DNA of 6,398 bases, taken from RGIG9060 sp036307825. GTDB lineage: Bacteria; Spirochaetota; Spirochaetia; Treponematales; Treponemataceae. The notes below the pieces were generated by a model. It searched no databases, was not told the origin of the DNA, and worked only from the letters and a program-made list of their open reading frames with translations. The stretch's first letter is position 1; the number at the start of each line of letters is the position of its first letter. The translations under genes were made by a program, and so were the position numbers. This document shows, in pieces, positions 1-5,954 of the stretch. The stretch is from NCBI GenBank assembly GCA_036307825.1, contig JAXJWW010000015.1:1-6398 (forward strand). Reading direction: 5' to 3'.

Positions 1-219
1 AACCATAACAGTTGTTGCACTTGATGATTGAATTATTGCAGTAACAAAAAGACCTGTAAGCACTGCTGTAAATCGATTTCCAGAAACTACACTTAAAAGT
101 TTTTGTAGTTTATCACCAGCACCCTTTTGAATACCAGCACTTAATAAATCCATTCCCCAGAGCAATAAAGCAAGGGCACCAACAAAATTCAAAATCGAAG
201 TAACTACAGATAAAATCAT
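1..219 (-). CDS. Na+/Pi-cotransporter family protein, N-terminal 73 codons (cut by window edge)
   Basis: This is the start of an integral membrane protein of the Na/Pi-cotransporter (NptA/PNaS-like) family, which imports phosphate with sodium across the cytoplasmic membrane. Seen: an uninterrupted frame from ATG at 219-217 to the window edge, with a GGAG Shine-Dalgarno site (225-228) five bases ahead. An upstream ATG at 230-228 is out of frame and soon meets a stop. The peptide opens with a hydrophobic helix (about residues 1-24, with LLLWGMDLLSAGIQKGAG) and then has LTGLFVTAIIQSSSATTVMV at 54-73. The QSSSATT motif is the hallmark of the family repeat that lines the transport path. Family members are usually 300-600 aa, often with a C-terminal PhoU-like domain, which would lie outside this window. 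It is divergent from the gene at 391. The family call is firm; the true substrate is not shown by the sequence. Confidence 0.9.
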   Translation of the reverse strand, partial: MILSVVTSILNFVGALALLLWGMDLLSAGIQKGAGDKLQKLLSVVSGNRFTAVLTGLFVTAIIQSSSATTVMV

Positions 220-243
220 CTTTGCTCCATTAAGATATTCGAA

Positions 244-260
244 TTTGTGATAAACACAAA
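244..260. repeat. Short inverted repeat TTTGTG-N5-CACAAA in the divergent intergenic region
   Basis: A perfect 6-bp dyad with a 5-base spacer lies 25 bases upstream of the transporter start codon and 130 bases upstream of the gene at 391. Its position between divergent genes suits a regulator-binding site. Such short AT-rich dyads also arise by chance, and I cannot name a regulator. Confidence 0.3.
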
Positions 261-325
261 ACGAGAATTTACAAACTAAAACTACTTTTTTTTAATTAAA
301 AAATCAAGATAATAAATAATTTTTC

Positions 326-354
326 TTGCAAAAAATTAATCCTATTTGTAAACT
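326..354 (+). promoter_or_regulatory. Candidate sigma-70 promoter for the EF-hand/membrane protein gene
   Basis: A -35-like TTGCAA (326-331) and a -10-like TAAACT (349-354) are separated by 17 bases, 36 bases upstream of the ATG at 391. The surrounding DNA is very AT-rich, so chance matches are likely. The ribosome-binding site AGAGGT at 378-383, seven bases before the ATG, is much clearer than the promoter. Confidence 0.4.
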
Positions 355-390
355 GAAATAAGTATTATTTTGTAAAAAGAGGTAAGTTTC

Positions 391-2571
391 ATGAAAAAAA
401 ATCAAACCCCTGAAAAACATTTGTGGCGTTTTGTTCAAAATGGCGGATTGATACAACCACAAATTTCTACAATTGATGATGTGTTAAATATCGAAAATCT
501 TGACCCAAAAATGTGGACTGCTCTTGCTTGTCCTGTTTCTGGATTGGAATTTAGCGAAGAAACATTAACTCTTTTAGACTCTGATAAAAACGGTCGAGTT
601 CGTATTCCTGAAATTTTAAGTGTGATAAATTACATAAAAAAATATTTTTCAAATCCACAAGTGATAATGACAGAAGGCGACACAATTCCAATTGATGCCT
701 TAAGTTCAAATAATTTTGACTGTGGACATTCAGCAAAAGATTCAGCCATATCAGTTTTAAAAATATTGAATAAGCCTGAAGCAACAGAAATTTCTTACGC
801 TGATGTTTCTGGAAGCGACAAACTTTTTACAGCAAATGTTATAAATGGAGATGGAATACTTCCTGCAGAATGTATAAAAGATGAATTTGTCTCTAAGGTT
901 GTAAAAGATATTATCAATTGTACAGGTGGTTCAGATGATATTAGTGGCGTAAAAGGAATCACAAAAGAACAAAAAGATGAATTTTTTACAAAAGCAAAGG
1001 AATTAAAAAATTGGCGAGAAACAGCTGGGGTTGAAGACCCAAAAATCTTTTTCTTAAAAGATGCAACAGATTCTGCTGCAAAAGCATTTACCAAAGTAAA
1101 AGATAAAATCAATGATTATTTTTTGCGTTGTTCTTTAATCAATTATGATGAAAATGCAAAAGAAATTATGAAAGCCCAAAATGAAAAAATGTTCTTGGCA
1201 GAAGACGGATCTCTTTTAAGCAAAGAAAAATTATCACTTTTACCTATCGCCTTGTGTGAAGCAGGAAAATCACTTCCATTAGATTCAACAATAAATCCTG
1301 CATGGATTTTTGAAATTAAAGAGTTCAAAGACAAAGTAATATCCCACTTGTTTAAATCTGAAATTTCAAGTTTGAGTGAAACAAATTGGCGTAAAATAGA
1401 AGAATTTTTTGTTCCATATTTAACTTGGTATCAAGCAATGCCTGAAAATTCAGTTTCAGCTTTAGGATTAGATAGAATTGTTGAAATTCTAAATTCCGAT
1501 GCCGAAAAAATAATTGACGATTTATTAGAACAAGAAAAAAATCATCCACCAATTGCACTTGCTTCCGTAGAATTAAAAAAATTGATTCTTATCCGTAGAG
1601 ATTTTGTAAAACTTCTTAAAAACTTTGTTTCTTTTGAAGATTTTTACAATCCAGAAAAAAGAGCTATCTTTCAAGCGGGAACTTTATTTATCGATGGGCG
1701 TTCTTGTGATTTGTGTTTCAAAGTTTTGGATATTGCAAAACATGGAACAATGGCATCACTTTCACAATGTTTTTTAGTTTATTGTGACTGTCTAAAAAAA
1801 GATAAATCAGGCGAAAAAATGCAAATCGCAGCCTTAATCAGTAATGGAGCAACTGATAACTTACTTGTTGGTAGAAATGGAATTTTTATCGACAGAGCGG
1901 GGAATGACTGGGATGCAACAATTGTAAAAATAATTGATAATCCTGTAAGTATAAAACAGGCTTTCTGGGCACCTTACAAAAAAATCATGAGATTGATTCA
2001 AGAAAAAATTGCAAAATCTACAAATAATGCAGAAAGTAAAGTTTTTGAATCTATGTCAAAAGTTGTTGAAAATCCATCTGAAATTTCATCAACACTTCCT
2101 ACTAAAAAAACTGATGTTGGAACAATTGCAGCCATAAGCGTTGCATTTACAGGTATCGCTACCGTTGTTGGTGGAATTATGGAAGCTTTCTTAGGTCTTG
2201 GAAAATGGATTCCACTTGGAATTATCGGAATAATTTTAGTTATTTCTCTACCTTCAATGTTGATAGCTTGGCGTAAATTAAAACAAAGAAATATCGCACC
2301 AATTTTGGATGCTTCAGGTTGGGCAATAAATGGAAATGTAAAAATCCCTACACTTTTAGGTGATAGTTTAACAAAACTTCCTGTTTACCCAGTAAAATCT
2401 TTCTTGGCCACAAAAGATCCTTACGCAAATAAAAAATTTCCTACTAAACGAGTGATTTTTGGTGTAATTCTACTAGCAGTTATCGTTATTACAATAATTT
2501 TAGCAGTAAAAAATCCCAACGGAATAAAAGGTGTGTGGGAAAACATAAAAGCAATTTTTATAAATAAGTAA
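391..2571 (+). CDS. EF-hand domain-containing membrane-anchored protein, function unknown (726 aa)
   Basis: Large protein of unknown function. Seen: a canonical EF-hand Ca2+-binding loop at residues 63-74, D63-x-D65-x-N67-G68-x-V70-x-x-x-E74. A second NGDG-containing stretch at 149-161 lacks ligands at loop positions 1 and 12 and is at best degenerate. Residues 1-575 have no signal peptide and no obvious membrane segment, so this part is probably cytoplasmic. Residues 491-526 contain a compact GRNGIFIDRAGNDWDA block followed by the motif NPVSIKQAFWAPYKK. The C-terminus has hydrophobic segments at about 577-600 and 605-627, and a final one at about 688-706, with an ILDASGWAING block at 638-648 between them. 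I recall similar uncharacterised EF-hand proteins in spirochaetes and other Gram-negative bacteria, but no assigned role. The start is set by AGAGGT seven bases upstream. It appears to be monocistronic, with 664 bp of repeats behind it. Calcium binding and membrane attachment are inferences. Confidence 0.85.
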   Translation: MKKNQTPEKHLWRFVQNGGLIQPQISTIDDVLNIENLDPKMWTALACPVSGLEFSEETLTLLDSDKNGRVRIPEILSVINYIKKYFSNPQVIMTEGDTIPIDALSSNNFDCGHSAKDSAISVLKILNKPEATEISYADVSGSDKLFTANVINGDGILPAECIKDEFVSKVVKDIINCTGGSDDISGVKGITKEQKDEFFTKAKELKNWRETAGVEDPKIFFLKDATDSAAKAFTKVKDKINDYFLRCSLINYDENAKEIMKAQNEKMFLAEDGSLLSKEKLSLLPIALCEAGKSLPLDSTINPAWIFEIKEFKDKVISHLFKSEISSLSETNWRKIEEFFVPYLTWYQAMPENSVSALGLDRIVEILNSDAEKIIDDLLEQEKNHPPIALASVELKKLILIRRDFVKLLKNFVSFEDFYNPEKRAIFQAGTLFIDGRSCDLCFKVLDIAKHGTMASLSQCFLVYCDCLKKDKSGEKMQIAALISNGATDNLLVGRNGIFIDRAGNDWDATIVKIIDNPVSIKQAFWAPYKKIMRLIQEKIAKSTNNAESKVFESMSKVVENPSEISSTLPTKKTDVGTIAAISVAFTGIATVVGGIMEAFLGLGKWIPLGIIGIILVISLPSMLIAWRKLKQRNIAPILDASGWAINGNVKIPTLLGDSLTKLPVYPVKSFLATKDPYANKKFPTKRVIFGVILLAVIVITIILAVKNPNGIKGVWENIKAIFINK

Positions 2572-2644
2572 AGGAAGTTGCCACACGAATATGTTCGAAC
2601 CAGCAATCTTCAGGTTGAATGGAGTATGAGTGGATGAAATCTGG

Positions 2645-2795
2645 AATTGCTGGGCAAGAAAATTAAATTCGGTTTTAAGTAAAAAGTGTCACACGGATTC
2701 GAAAAGTCTAACGACTTTTCTGGTAGTATGGTAAGTTTTTTGCGGTATATTTAATTGCTAGGCAAAAAGATTTGTTTTACTCGACATCTTTTTTT
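2645..2795 (+). repeat. R1 repeat unit, copy a
   Basis: A unit of about 150 bp, matched by a direct copy at 5613-5768. Shared blocks in order: AATTGC(T/A)GGGC (2645-2655); a 26-base block at 2682-2707 containing CACACGGATTC (2690-2700), with 25 of 26 bases identical to the other copy; AACGACTTTTCTGG (2710-2723); AATTGCTAGGC (2753-2763); and TTGTTTTACTCGA (2772-2784) inside a terminal hairpin. GAAAAGTC and GACTTTTC (2701-2708, 2713-2720) form a perfect 8-bp stem around a TAAC loop directly after the box. No coding potential is visible. The DNA at 2580-2644 (CCACACGAAT, then TTCGAA) may be a decayed further relative, but this is weak. Confidence 0.8.
2764..2795 (+). terminator. Terminator-like hairpin with T tract, end of R1a
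   Basis: AAAAAGAT (2764-2771) pairs with ATCTTTTT (2786-2793), and seven T residues span 2789-2795. The stem is AT-rich and weak, and it is part of the R1 repeat. It is the first plausible plus-strand stop signal after the gene ending at 2571, about 190 bases downstream. It may be a by-product of the repeat rather than a dedicated terminator. Confidence 0.35.
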
Positions 2796-2808
2796 ATTCA
2801 AACTCGGG

Positions 2809-2862
2809 AAAAGTCTACAAAGTACAATAAGTGCAGAGAAAAGGGCATTGCCATACAAATTT
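2809..2862 (+). repeat. 54-bp direct repeat, copy 1 (left part of element A)
   Basis: Matches 3002-3055 in the same orientation at 46 of 54 positions with no gaps. Both copies contain TACAAAG, GTGCAG and AAAAGGGC, and end in CATACAAA. The offset between copies is 193 bp. It forms the left end of element A as its partner forms the left end of element B, so the two elements share an origin. Confidence 0.85.
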
Positions 2863-2987
2863 CCGTAATTCCGAACTAGATTCGGAATCTTACTACAACT
2901 CGCTAGATGCTAAATCAAGTTCAGCATGACAATTCGTCAAAAAGGCGTAGCAAAAAATTGCCCCAGCACAACATATAGCCCTTTTCT
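2837..2987. repeat. Inverted-repeat element A carrying an R2 double hairpin
   Basis: The arms AGAAAAGGGC (2837-2846) and GCCCTTTTCT (2978-2987) are perfect inverted repeats. Inside, ATTCCGAA-CTAGA-TTCGGAAT (2868-2888) is an 8-bp hairpin. A second hairpin, ATGCTAAA with TTCAGCAT (2907-2926), has one mismatch. Together these are a reverse-oriented copy of the R2 element at 5881-5942. AAAAAGGCGTAGCAAAAAATTG (about 2939-2960) resembles the matching segment in element B. No target-site duplication is evident. It looks like a composite of small repeats rather than a single clean insertion. Confidence 0.7.
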
Positions 2988-3001
2988 ACACAAATTCGTG
3001 C

Positions 3002-3055
3002 AAAAGTTTACAAAGCACATTACGTGCAGAAAAAAGGGCTTTGTCATACAAACTT
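3002..3055 (+). repeat. 54-bp direct repeat, copy 2 (left part of element B)
   Basis: Second copy of the 2809-2862 repeat, with eight substitutions and no gaps. It includes the left 19-base arm of element B. Confidence 0.85.
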
Positions 3056-3214
3056 TGTTTTAACACTTAGTACAAAAAGGCGTAGCCAAAAATTGACACA
3101 GCGAAGCCTTGCAAGCGTAGCGCAGCACTAGCGAGCTAGTGGCAATTTTGGGCGAGAGCCTTTTGGGTCTAAATTTGCTATTAACAAAATTTACAGACAA
3201 AGCCCTTTTTTCTG
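3027..3214. repeat. Inverted-repeat (MITE-like or foldback) element B just downstream of leuB
   Basis: The arm cagaaaaaagggctttgtc (3027-3045) has a perfect 19-base reverse complement at 3196-3214. Weaker pairing continues inward (AACTTTGTT against AACAAAATTT). A second nested pair is AAAAGGCGTAGCC...AATTG (3075-3095) against CAATTTTGGGCGAGAGCCTTTT (3143-3164). At the centre, CACTAGC-GA-GCTAGTG (3126-3141) is a near-perfect palindrome. The whole 188 bp can therefore fold into one long branched hairpin. It carries no open frame of note and no clear target-site duplication. Its right edge is 22 bases past the leuB stop codon, so leuB transcripts would run into it. It may act as a 3' structure or terminator. 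Confidence 0.75.
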
Positions 3215-3235
3215 GTATTTATATCTTTGTAAGAT

Positions 3236-4327
3236 TTAGCCGATAGCTTCGATTACTAAATCACCCATTTTCTTTGTACCAACAAGTTTTCCGTTTGTTT
3301 TAACTTCTTCCATTGAAGAACCAGCAATATCACCTGTTCGCCAACCGTCGTCAAGAACTTTTTCAACAGCACTTTCGATACAGCGAGCTTCTTCTTCCAT
3401 GTTGAAGTCGTAGCGTAAAAGCATTGCACAAGAAAGAATTGTTGCCAAAGGATTAGCAATATCTTTTCCTGCAATATCAGGTGCAGAACCGTGAATTGGT
3501 TCGTAAAGTCCAGGACCTGTTCCGTCACCTAATGAAGCAGAAGCCAACATTCCGATAGAACCAGTAATTTGACTTGCTTCGTCAGAAAGAATATCACCAA
3601 ACATATTGCTTGTTGCAATAACATCAAATTGACGAGGGTTTCTTACCAACTGCATTGCAGCATTATCAACATACATAAAAGAAAGTTCTACATCTTTGTA
3701 TTCATCTTTGATTGATTCTGCAACTTCTCTCCACAAACGGCTTGATTCAAGAATGTTTGCTTTATCAACTACACAAAGTTTTTTCTGTCTTTTTTGTGCA
3801 GATTCAAAACCGAGTCTAAGGATTCTTTCAATTTCTGGTTTTGTATAGCGTTCTGTATCCCAAGCTTCTGTGTTTTCAGCATTGCGTCCTCTTTCACCAA
3901 AGTAAATTCCACCTGTAAGTTCGCGAACGATAAGAATATCCAAACCTGTTCCAACGATTTCATCTTTTAATGGACATGCTGAAGAAAGTTGTTTGAACAT
4001 AACAGCAGGACGAAGATTTGCGTAAACTTTCATTCCTCCACGAAGTCCAAGCAATGCTTTTTCTGGACGAAGATTTCCAGGAACATTATCCCATTTTGGA
4101 CCACCAACTGCACCTAAAAGTACAGAATCTGCTTTCAAACATGTATCCAAACTTGCCTGTGGAAGTGGTTCGCCAAATTTATCAATAGCAGCACCACCTG
4201 CCAAAACTGTTTCGTATGTAAATTTATGACCAAATTTTTTAGCAATCGCATCTAAAACACGAGTTCCTTCATGAACAATATCTGGTCCAATTCCATCACC
4301 TGGAATTAAAGCAATTTTCTTTTCCAT
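3236..4327 (-). CDS. leuB: 3-isopropylmalate dehydrogenase
   Basis: LeuB oxidises and decarboxylates 3-isopropylmalate to 2-oxoisocaproate with NAD+, the third step of leucine synthesis, in the cytoplasm as a dimer. Seen: the full 363-aa length normal for the family; GDGIGPDIV at 10-18; GAVGGPKWD at 72-80; the substrate arginines R96, R106 (in ANLRP) and R135 (in RELTGGIYFGERG, with Y142); K189 in DKANILESSR; Mg2+-binding D221, D245 and D249 in VDNAAMQL and FGDILSDEAS; and the NAD-site signature GLYEPIHGSAPDIAGKDIANP at 273-293. The TGGIYFG and ANLRP motifs separate it from isocitrate and tartrate dehydrogenases. The start follows AGAGGT (4334-4339) by six bases. No leuA, leuC or leuD is adjacent in this window; the gene stands alone between repeat-rich stretches. 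All catalytic residues are present, so it should be active. Confidence 0.97.
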   Translation of the reverse strand: MEKKIALIPGDGIGPDIVHEGTRVLDAIAKKFGHKFTYETVLAGGAAIDKFGEPLPQASLDTCLKADSVLLGAVGGPKWDNVPGNLRPEKALLGLRGGMKVYANLRPAVMFKQLSSACPLKDEIVGTGLDILIVRELTGGIYFGERGRNAENTEAWDTERYTKPEIERILRLGFESAQKRQKKLCVVDKANILESSRLWREVAESIKDEYKDVELSFMYVDNAAMQLVRNPRQFDVIATSNMFGDILSDEASQITGSIGMLASASLGDGTGPGLYEPIHGSAPDIAGKDIANPLATILSCAMLLRYDFNMEEEARCIESAVEKVLDDGWRTGDIAGSSMEEVKTNGKLVGTKKMGDLVIEAIG

Positions 4328-4362
4328 AATTTTACCTCTAAAAAAAATTGGGTTTTATAAAT

Positions 4363-4389
4363 AGTATATTTTTTTGCAAAATAAAGCAA
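4363..4389 (-). promoter_or_regulatory. Candidate leuB promoter
   Basis: On the minus strand, TTGCTT (4389-4384) and TATACT (4368-4363) are spaced by 15 bases, shorter than the ideal 17. They lie about 36 bases upstream of the leuB start codon. A TATAAA further downstream is an alternative -10. The -35 candidate lies inside the left arm of the foldback element at 4383-4663, so the repeat may supply part of this promoter. No T-box or leader-peptide attenuator is visible in the short leader. Confidence 0.35.
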
Positions 4390-4663
4390 GATAGGAATTT
4401 TGTAAATGCAGAAATTGATACAAAAATCGCATAGAAATTGTGTATAAGCAGATTCGTACAAAAATCCTTTCGACAGAAAATCCCCCGCGACCTGCGGTTC
4501 CTCACTTCGTTCGTTTAGTAAACCTTCGGTTTACAATCAAGTTTTGTTTCACAAAACTTGCCAGTGTCAATTTGGGCTTACGCATTTTTTCAACGACTTT
4601 GCTAGGACACAGTTTTTTGCGATTTTTCACTATATTTTGTATTTACACATTGATTCTTGCTTT
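4383..4663. repeat. Foldback element with R3 arms and central hairpins
   Basis: The reverse complement of 4383-4467 resembles 4584-4663. Shared blocks in order are a T-rich run leading to ACGA, TTTGCT or TCTGCT, ACACA, GCGATTTTT, T(G)TATTTACA or GCATTTACA, and TCTTGCTTT. The arms are diverged and need small gaps. Between them lie CCGC-GACCT-GCGG (4485-4497), GTAAACC-TTC-GGTTTAC (4518-4534, 7-bp stem) and CAAGTTTTG-TTTCA-CAAAACTTG (4538-4560, 9-bp stem). The element fills most of the region between leuB and the next gene. A plus-strand frame across it (4440-4682) opens with GTG, has no ribosome-binding site and follows the hairpins, so I do not call it a gene. Confidence 0.6.
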
Positions 4664-4734
4664 GTTTGGAAAAGTGGCATAGAAGGTGCGAAGTTGTGGT
4701 AAAAGAGAAATATCAAAGGCATTGTGTGAGGGAC

Positions 4735-4778
4735 GGATTTTTCAACGAATTTGCTAGTTCACATTATCTGTGATTTTT
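4735..4778 (+). repeat. R3 repeat, third copy
   Basis: Contains GGATTTTTCAACGAATTTGC, then CTAG, CAC and TGATTTTT. It aligns in direct orientation with the right arm of the foldback element (4584-4627: TTTTTCAACGACTTTGCTAG ... GCGATTTTT) and in inverted orientation with its left arm (4467-4422: GGATTTTTGTACGAATCTGC ... GCGATTTTT). Of the three copies, this one most closely matches the left arm. Confidence 0.65.
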
Positions 4779-4794
4779 GGCTGAATTTTTTTAC

Positions 4795-4837
4795 AAAAAA
4801 ATTCGAGTCAAGGATTAAGAGAAAAGCTCCTTGACTC
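4795..4837 (-). terminator. Rho-independent terminator of the 208-aa membrane protein gene
   Basis: GAGTCAAGGA (4805-4814) and TCCTTGACTC (4828-4837) form a perfect 10-bp stem with a 13-base loop. On the minus strand the stem is followed by GAATTTTTTT, a run of seven T residues (complement of 4795-4801). It lies 20 bases past the stop codon of the minus-strand gene at 4857-5483. The T tract itself belongs to a second AT palindrome (4783-4804: GAATTTTTTT-AC-AAAAAAATTC). Confidence 0.85.
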
Positions 4838-4844
4838 AATTTTG

Positions 4845-4875
4845 TTTCAGTTCTACTTACATTTTAGAACTGAAA
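4845..4875 (-). other. Hairpin spanning the stop codon of the 208-aa gene
   Basis: TTTCAGTTCT (4845-4854) and AGAACTGAAA (4866-4875) are perfect 10-base inverted repeats around an 11-base loop. On the minus strand the loop carries the last sense codon ATG and the stop codon TAA. It lies just before the terminator hairpin, giving two stems in tandem at the 3' end of the transcript. Confidence 0.6.
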
Positions 4876-5483
4876 TCTACTTTGCTTAACTGTTTTTTTG
4901 CGCTATCGTAGGCAAAGAATGTAAACAATAGAACCATTGTTGCTCTTGAAATGTTGTTGAGAATAGCAAGTACAGCAGAATTATCTTTCAAAACAACGAT
5001 ATCATAGATAGCAAAAACAATATTAATCATAAAAGTCAAAAATGTTACAAAGCAGAGAATGTTAAAAACTTTGTTATAAATAGAACCATCATTCATATAT
5101 TCAACAAGTAAAGCACCGATTGCAATAATACAAATCATACTTAAAACATGAATAATAATAGCAAAATCAGTGAAGCCTTCTGAGTTTTGCATTGCGGTAA
5201 AGAATGTTGAAATCATTATTGGTAAATCAAATAGTTGTTTAAATACAAAAAAACCTAGCCAAGCACCGCATAAGATATAAAAAACACGATCTTTTCCCTT
5301 GCAAGAAAAAATGATAAGCAACAAAGAGAACAATGCTGTTATAATTGGTTCCCCTGCATTAGCAACATTACCAATAGACTCTTTCAATATGATACTACGC
5401 AAAACAACTTCTGTTAATGAAATAATTACAAGCGAAATAAGAATTGCAATACCAGCTTTTTTGTCGTGAAGTCTATTTTTCAT
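4857..5483 (-). CDS. Six-segment integral membrane protein, function unknown (208 aa)
   Basis: I do not recognise a family. Seen: a short basic N-terminus (MKNRLHDKKAG) followed by about six hydrophobic segments, near residues 11-33, 46-61, 67-93, 106-128, 139-162 and 170-192, and a short charged tail. This fits a small cytoplasmic-membrane protein with both ends inside. A few charged residues lie in or next to the membrane segments (E25, E45, D86, D161), but no transporter, enzyme or sensor motif stands out. The start is firm: a near-consensus AGGAGGTG (5489-5496) lies five bases upstream of the ATG. It is monocistronic, with its own terminator at 4795-4837 and repeats on both sides. The upstream DNA has a run of ten A residues near 5549-5558, and I see no convincing promoter. 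A role in transport or stress sensing would be a guess. Confidence 0.85.
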   Translation of the reverse strand: MKNRLHDKKAGIAILISLVIISLTEVVLRSIILKESIGNVANAGEPIITALFSLLLIIFSCKGKDRVFYILCGAWLGFFVFKQLFDLPIMISTFFTAMQNSEGFTDFAIIIHVLSMICIIAIGALLVEYMNDGSIYNKVFNILCFVTFLTFMINIVFAIYDIVVLKDNSAVLAILNNISRATMVLLFTFFAYDSAKKQLSKVDFSSKM

Positions 5484-5612
5484 AAACTCACCTCCTAAAA
5501 TTTTATAGAATTTAAAAAAATTGAAATAACCGAATAGTTATAGCAAAGAAAAAAAAAATCAATAGGTGTAATAGAAAAAATTTTTTTTTGTAGAGTTTTA
5601 GGTGAGAGTTTT

Positions 5613-5768
5613 AATTGCAGGGCGTGAGGGGTTTATTTGGGTTTGGCATCTGGTAAAAGTGGCACACGGATTCGAAAAGTATTGAATGTTTACAGTCAAA
5701 ACGACTTTTCTTGGTGGGAGTTATAATTGCAAGTCAAAAAAGTCTTGTTTTACTCGAAGTCTTTTTTT
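5613..5768 (+). repeat. R1 repeat unit, copy b
   Basis: Direct copy of 2645-2795. AATTGCAGGGC is at 5613-5623, the 26-base block with CACACGGATTC at 5655-5680 (box at 5663-5673), AACGACTTTTCTTGG at 5700-5714, AATTGCAAGTC at 5725-5735 and TTGTTTTACTCGA at 5745-5757. Relative to copy a, about 20 extra bases sit in the loop of the GAAAAGT/ACTTTTC hairpin (5674-5680, 5704-5710), and about 20 bases are missing before the second AATTGC. The last hairpin (5736-5768) ends in seven T residues. A further AATTGC motif follows at 5776. Confidence 0.8.
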
Positions 5769-5880
5769 GGGTGAGAATTGCAAAGCGTGAAGGTAAAATT
5801 TCATAAAAAAACAACTTTTTTTTCACAGATTTTCATTTAAAATCGCATTTTCTCTTGATAATAAAGATGTACGGAAAATT

Positions 5881-5942
5881 TGTCATGCTGAACTTGTTTC
5901 AGCATCTTTTCACGAAGATTCCGAATCAAGTTCGGAATGACA
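5881..5942. repeat. R2 double-hairpin intergenic element
   Basis: The outer ends TGTCAT and ATGACA are inverted. Inside are two perfect 8-bp hairpins: ATGCTGAA-CTTGT-TTCAGCAT (5885-5905) and ATTCCGAA-TCAAG-TTCGGAAT (5918-5938). They are joined by ATCTT...AAGAT, which can also pair. The two loops are almost complementary to each other. A reverse-oriented, slightly decayed copy lies within element A (2868-2926). From memory, similar two-hairpin repeats are scattered in intergenic DNA of Treponema and Bacteroidota. Whether they are mobile or transcriptional signals is not settled by this sequence. Confidence 0.8.
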
Positions 5943-5954
5943 GAATAGATTTGT

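Noticed and set aside
149..161. Second EF-hand (residues 149-161 of the 726-aa protein; numbers here are residues)
   Set aside because: NGDG is present, but aligned loop positions 1 and 12 are V and C, so it is not a functional-looking calcium site.
795..1112. 105-codon minus-strand frame inside the EF-hand protein gene
   Set aside because: It is antisense to a clear gene with good codon structure and has no recognisable product or ribosome-binding site.
2580..2630. Short frame starting ATG TTC GAA at 2591 after the 726-aa gene
   Set aside because: It stops after 12 codons and has no properly spaced ribosome-binding site.
3021..3220. Target-site duplication flanking element B
   Set aside because: The bases just outside the 19-base arms (TACGTG on the left, GTATTT on the right) do not match, so insertion by a classical transposase cannot be claimed.
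2572..3235. CRISPR array
   Set aside because: Repeats here are of different kinds, partly inverted and irregularly spaced; there are no uniform 25-40 bp repeats with equal spacers and no cas genes.
3256..3528. 90-codon minus-strand frame overlapping leuB
   Set aside because: It is an alternative frame on the same strand within the intact leuB gene; the leuB frame has full catalytic motifs.
4328..4440. T-box or leucine leader attenuator ahead of leuB
   Set aside because: The leader is only a few dozen bases, with no T-box motif, no Leu-codon run and no antiterminator/terminator pair.
4440..4682. 80-codon plus-strand frame starting with GTG
   Set aside because: It has no ribosome-binding site, runs through hairpins and R3 repeat arms, and its peptide shows no domain; it is an open frame through a foldback element.
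5549..5589. Phase-variable A10 and A6T9 tracts upstream of the 208-aa gene
   Set aside because: Homopolymer runs are common in such AT-rich intergenic DNA, no promoter can be placed around them, and one sequence cannot show length variation.
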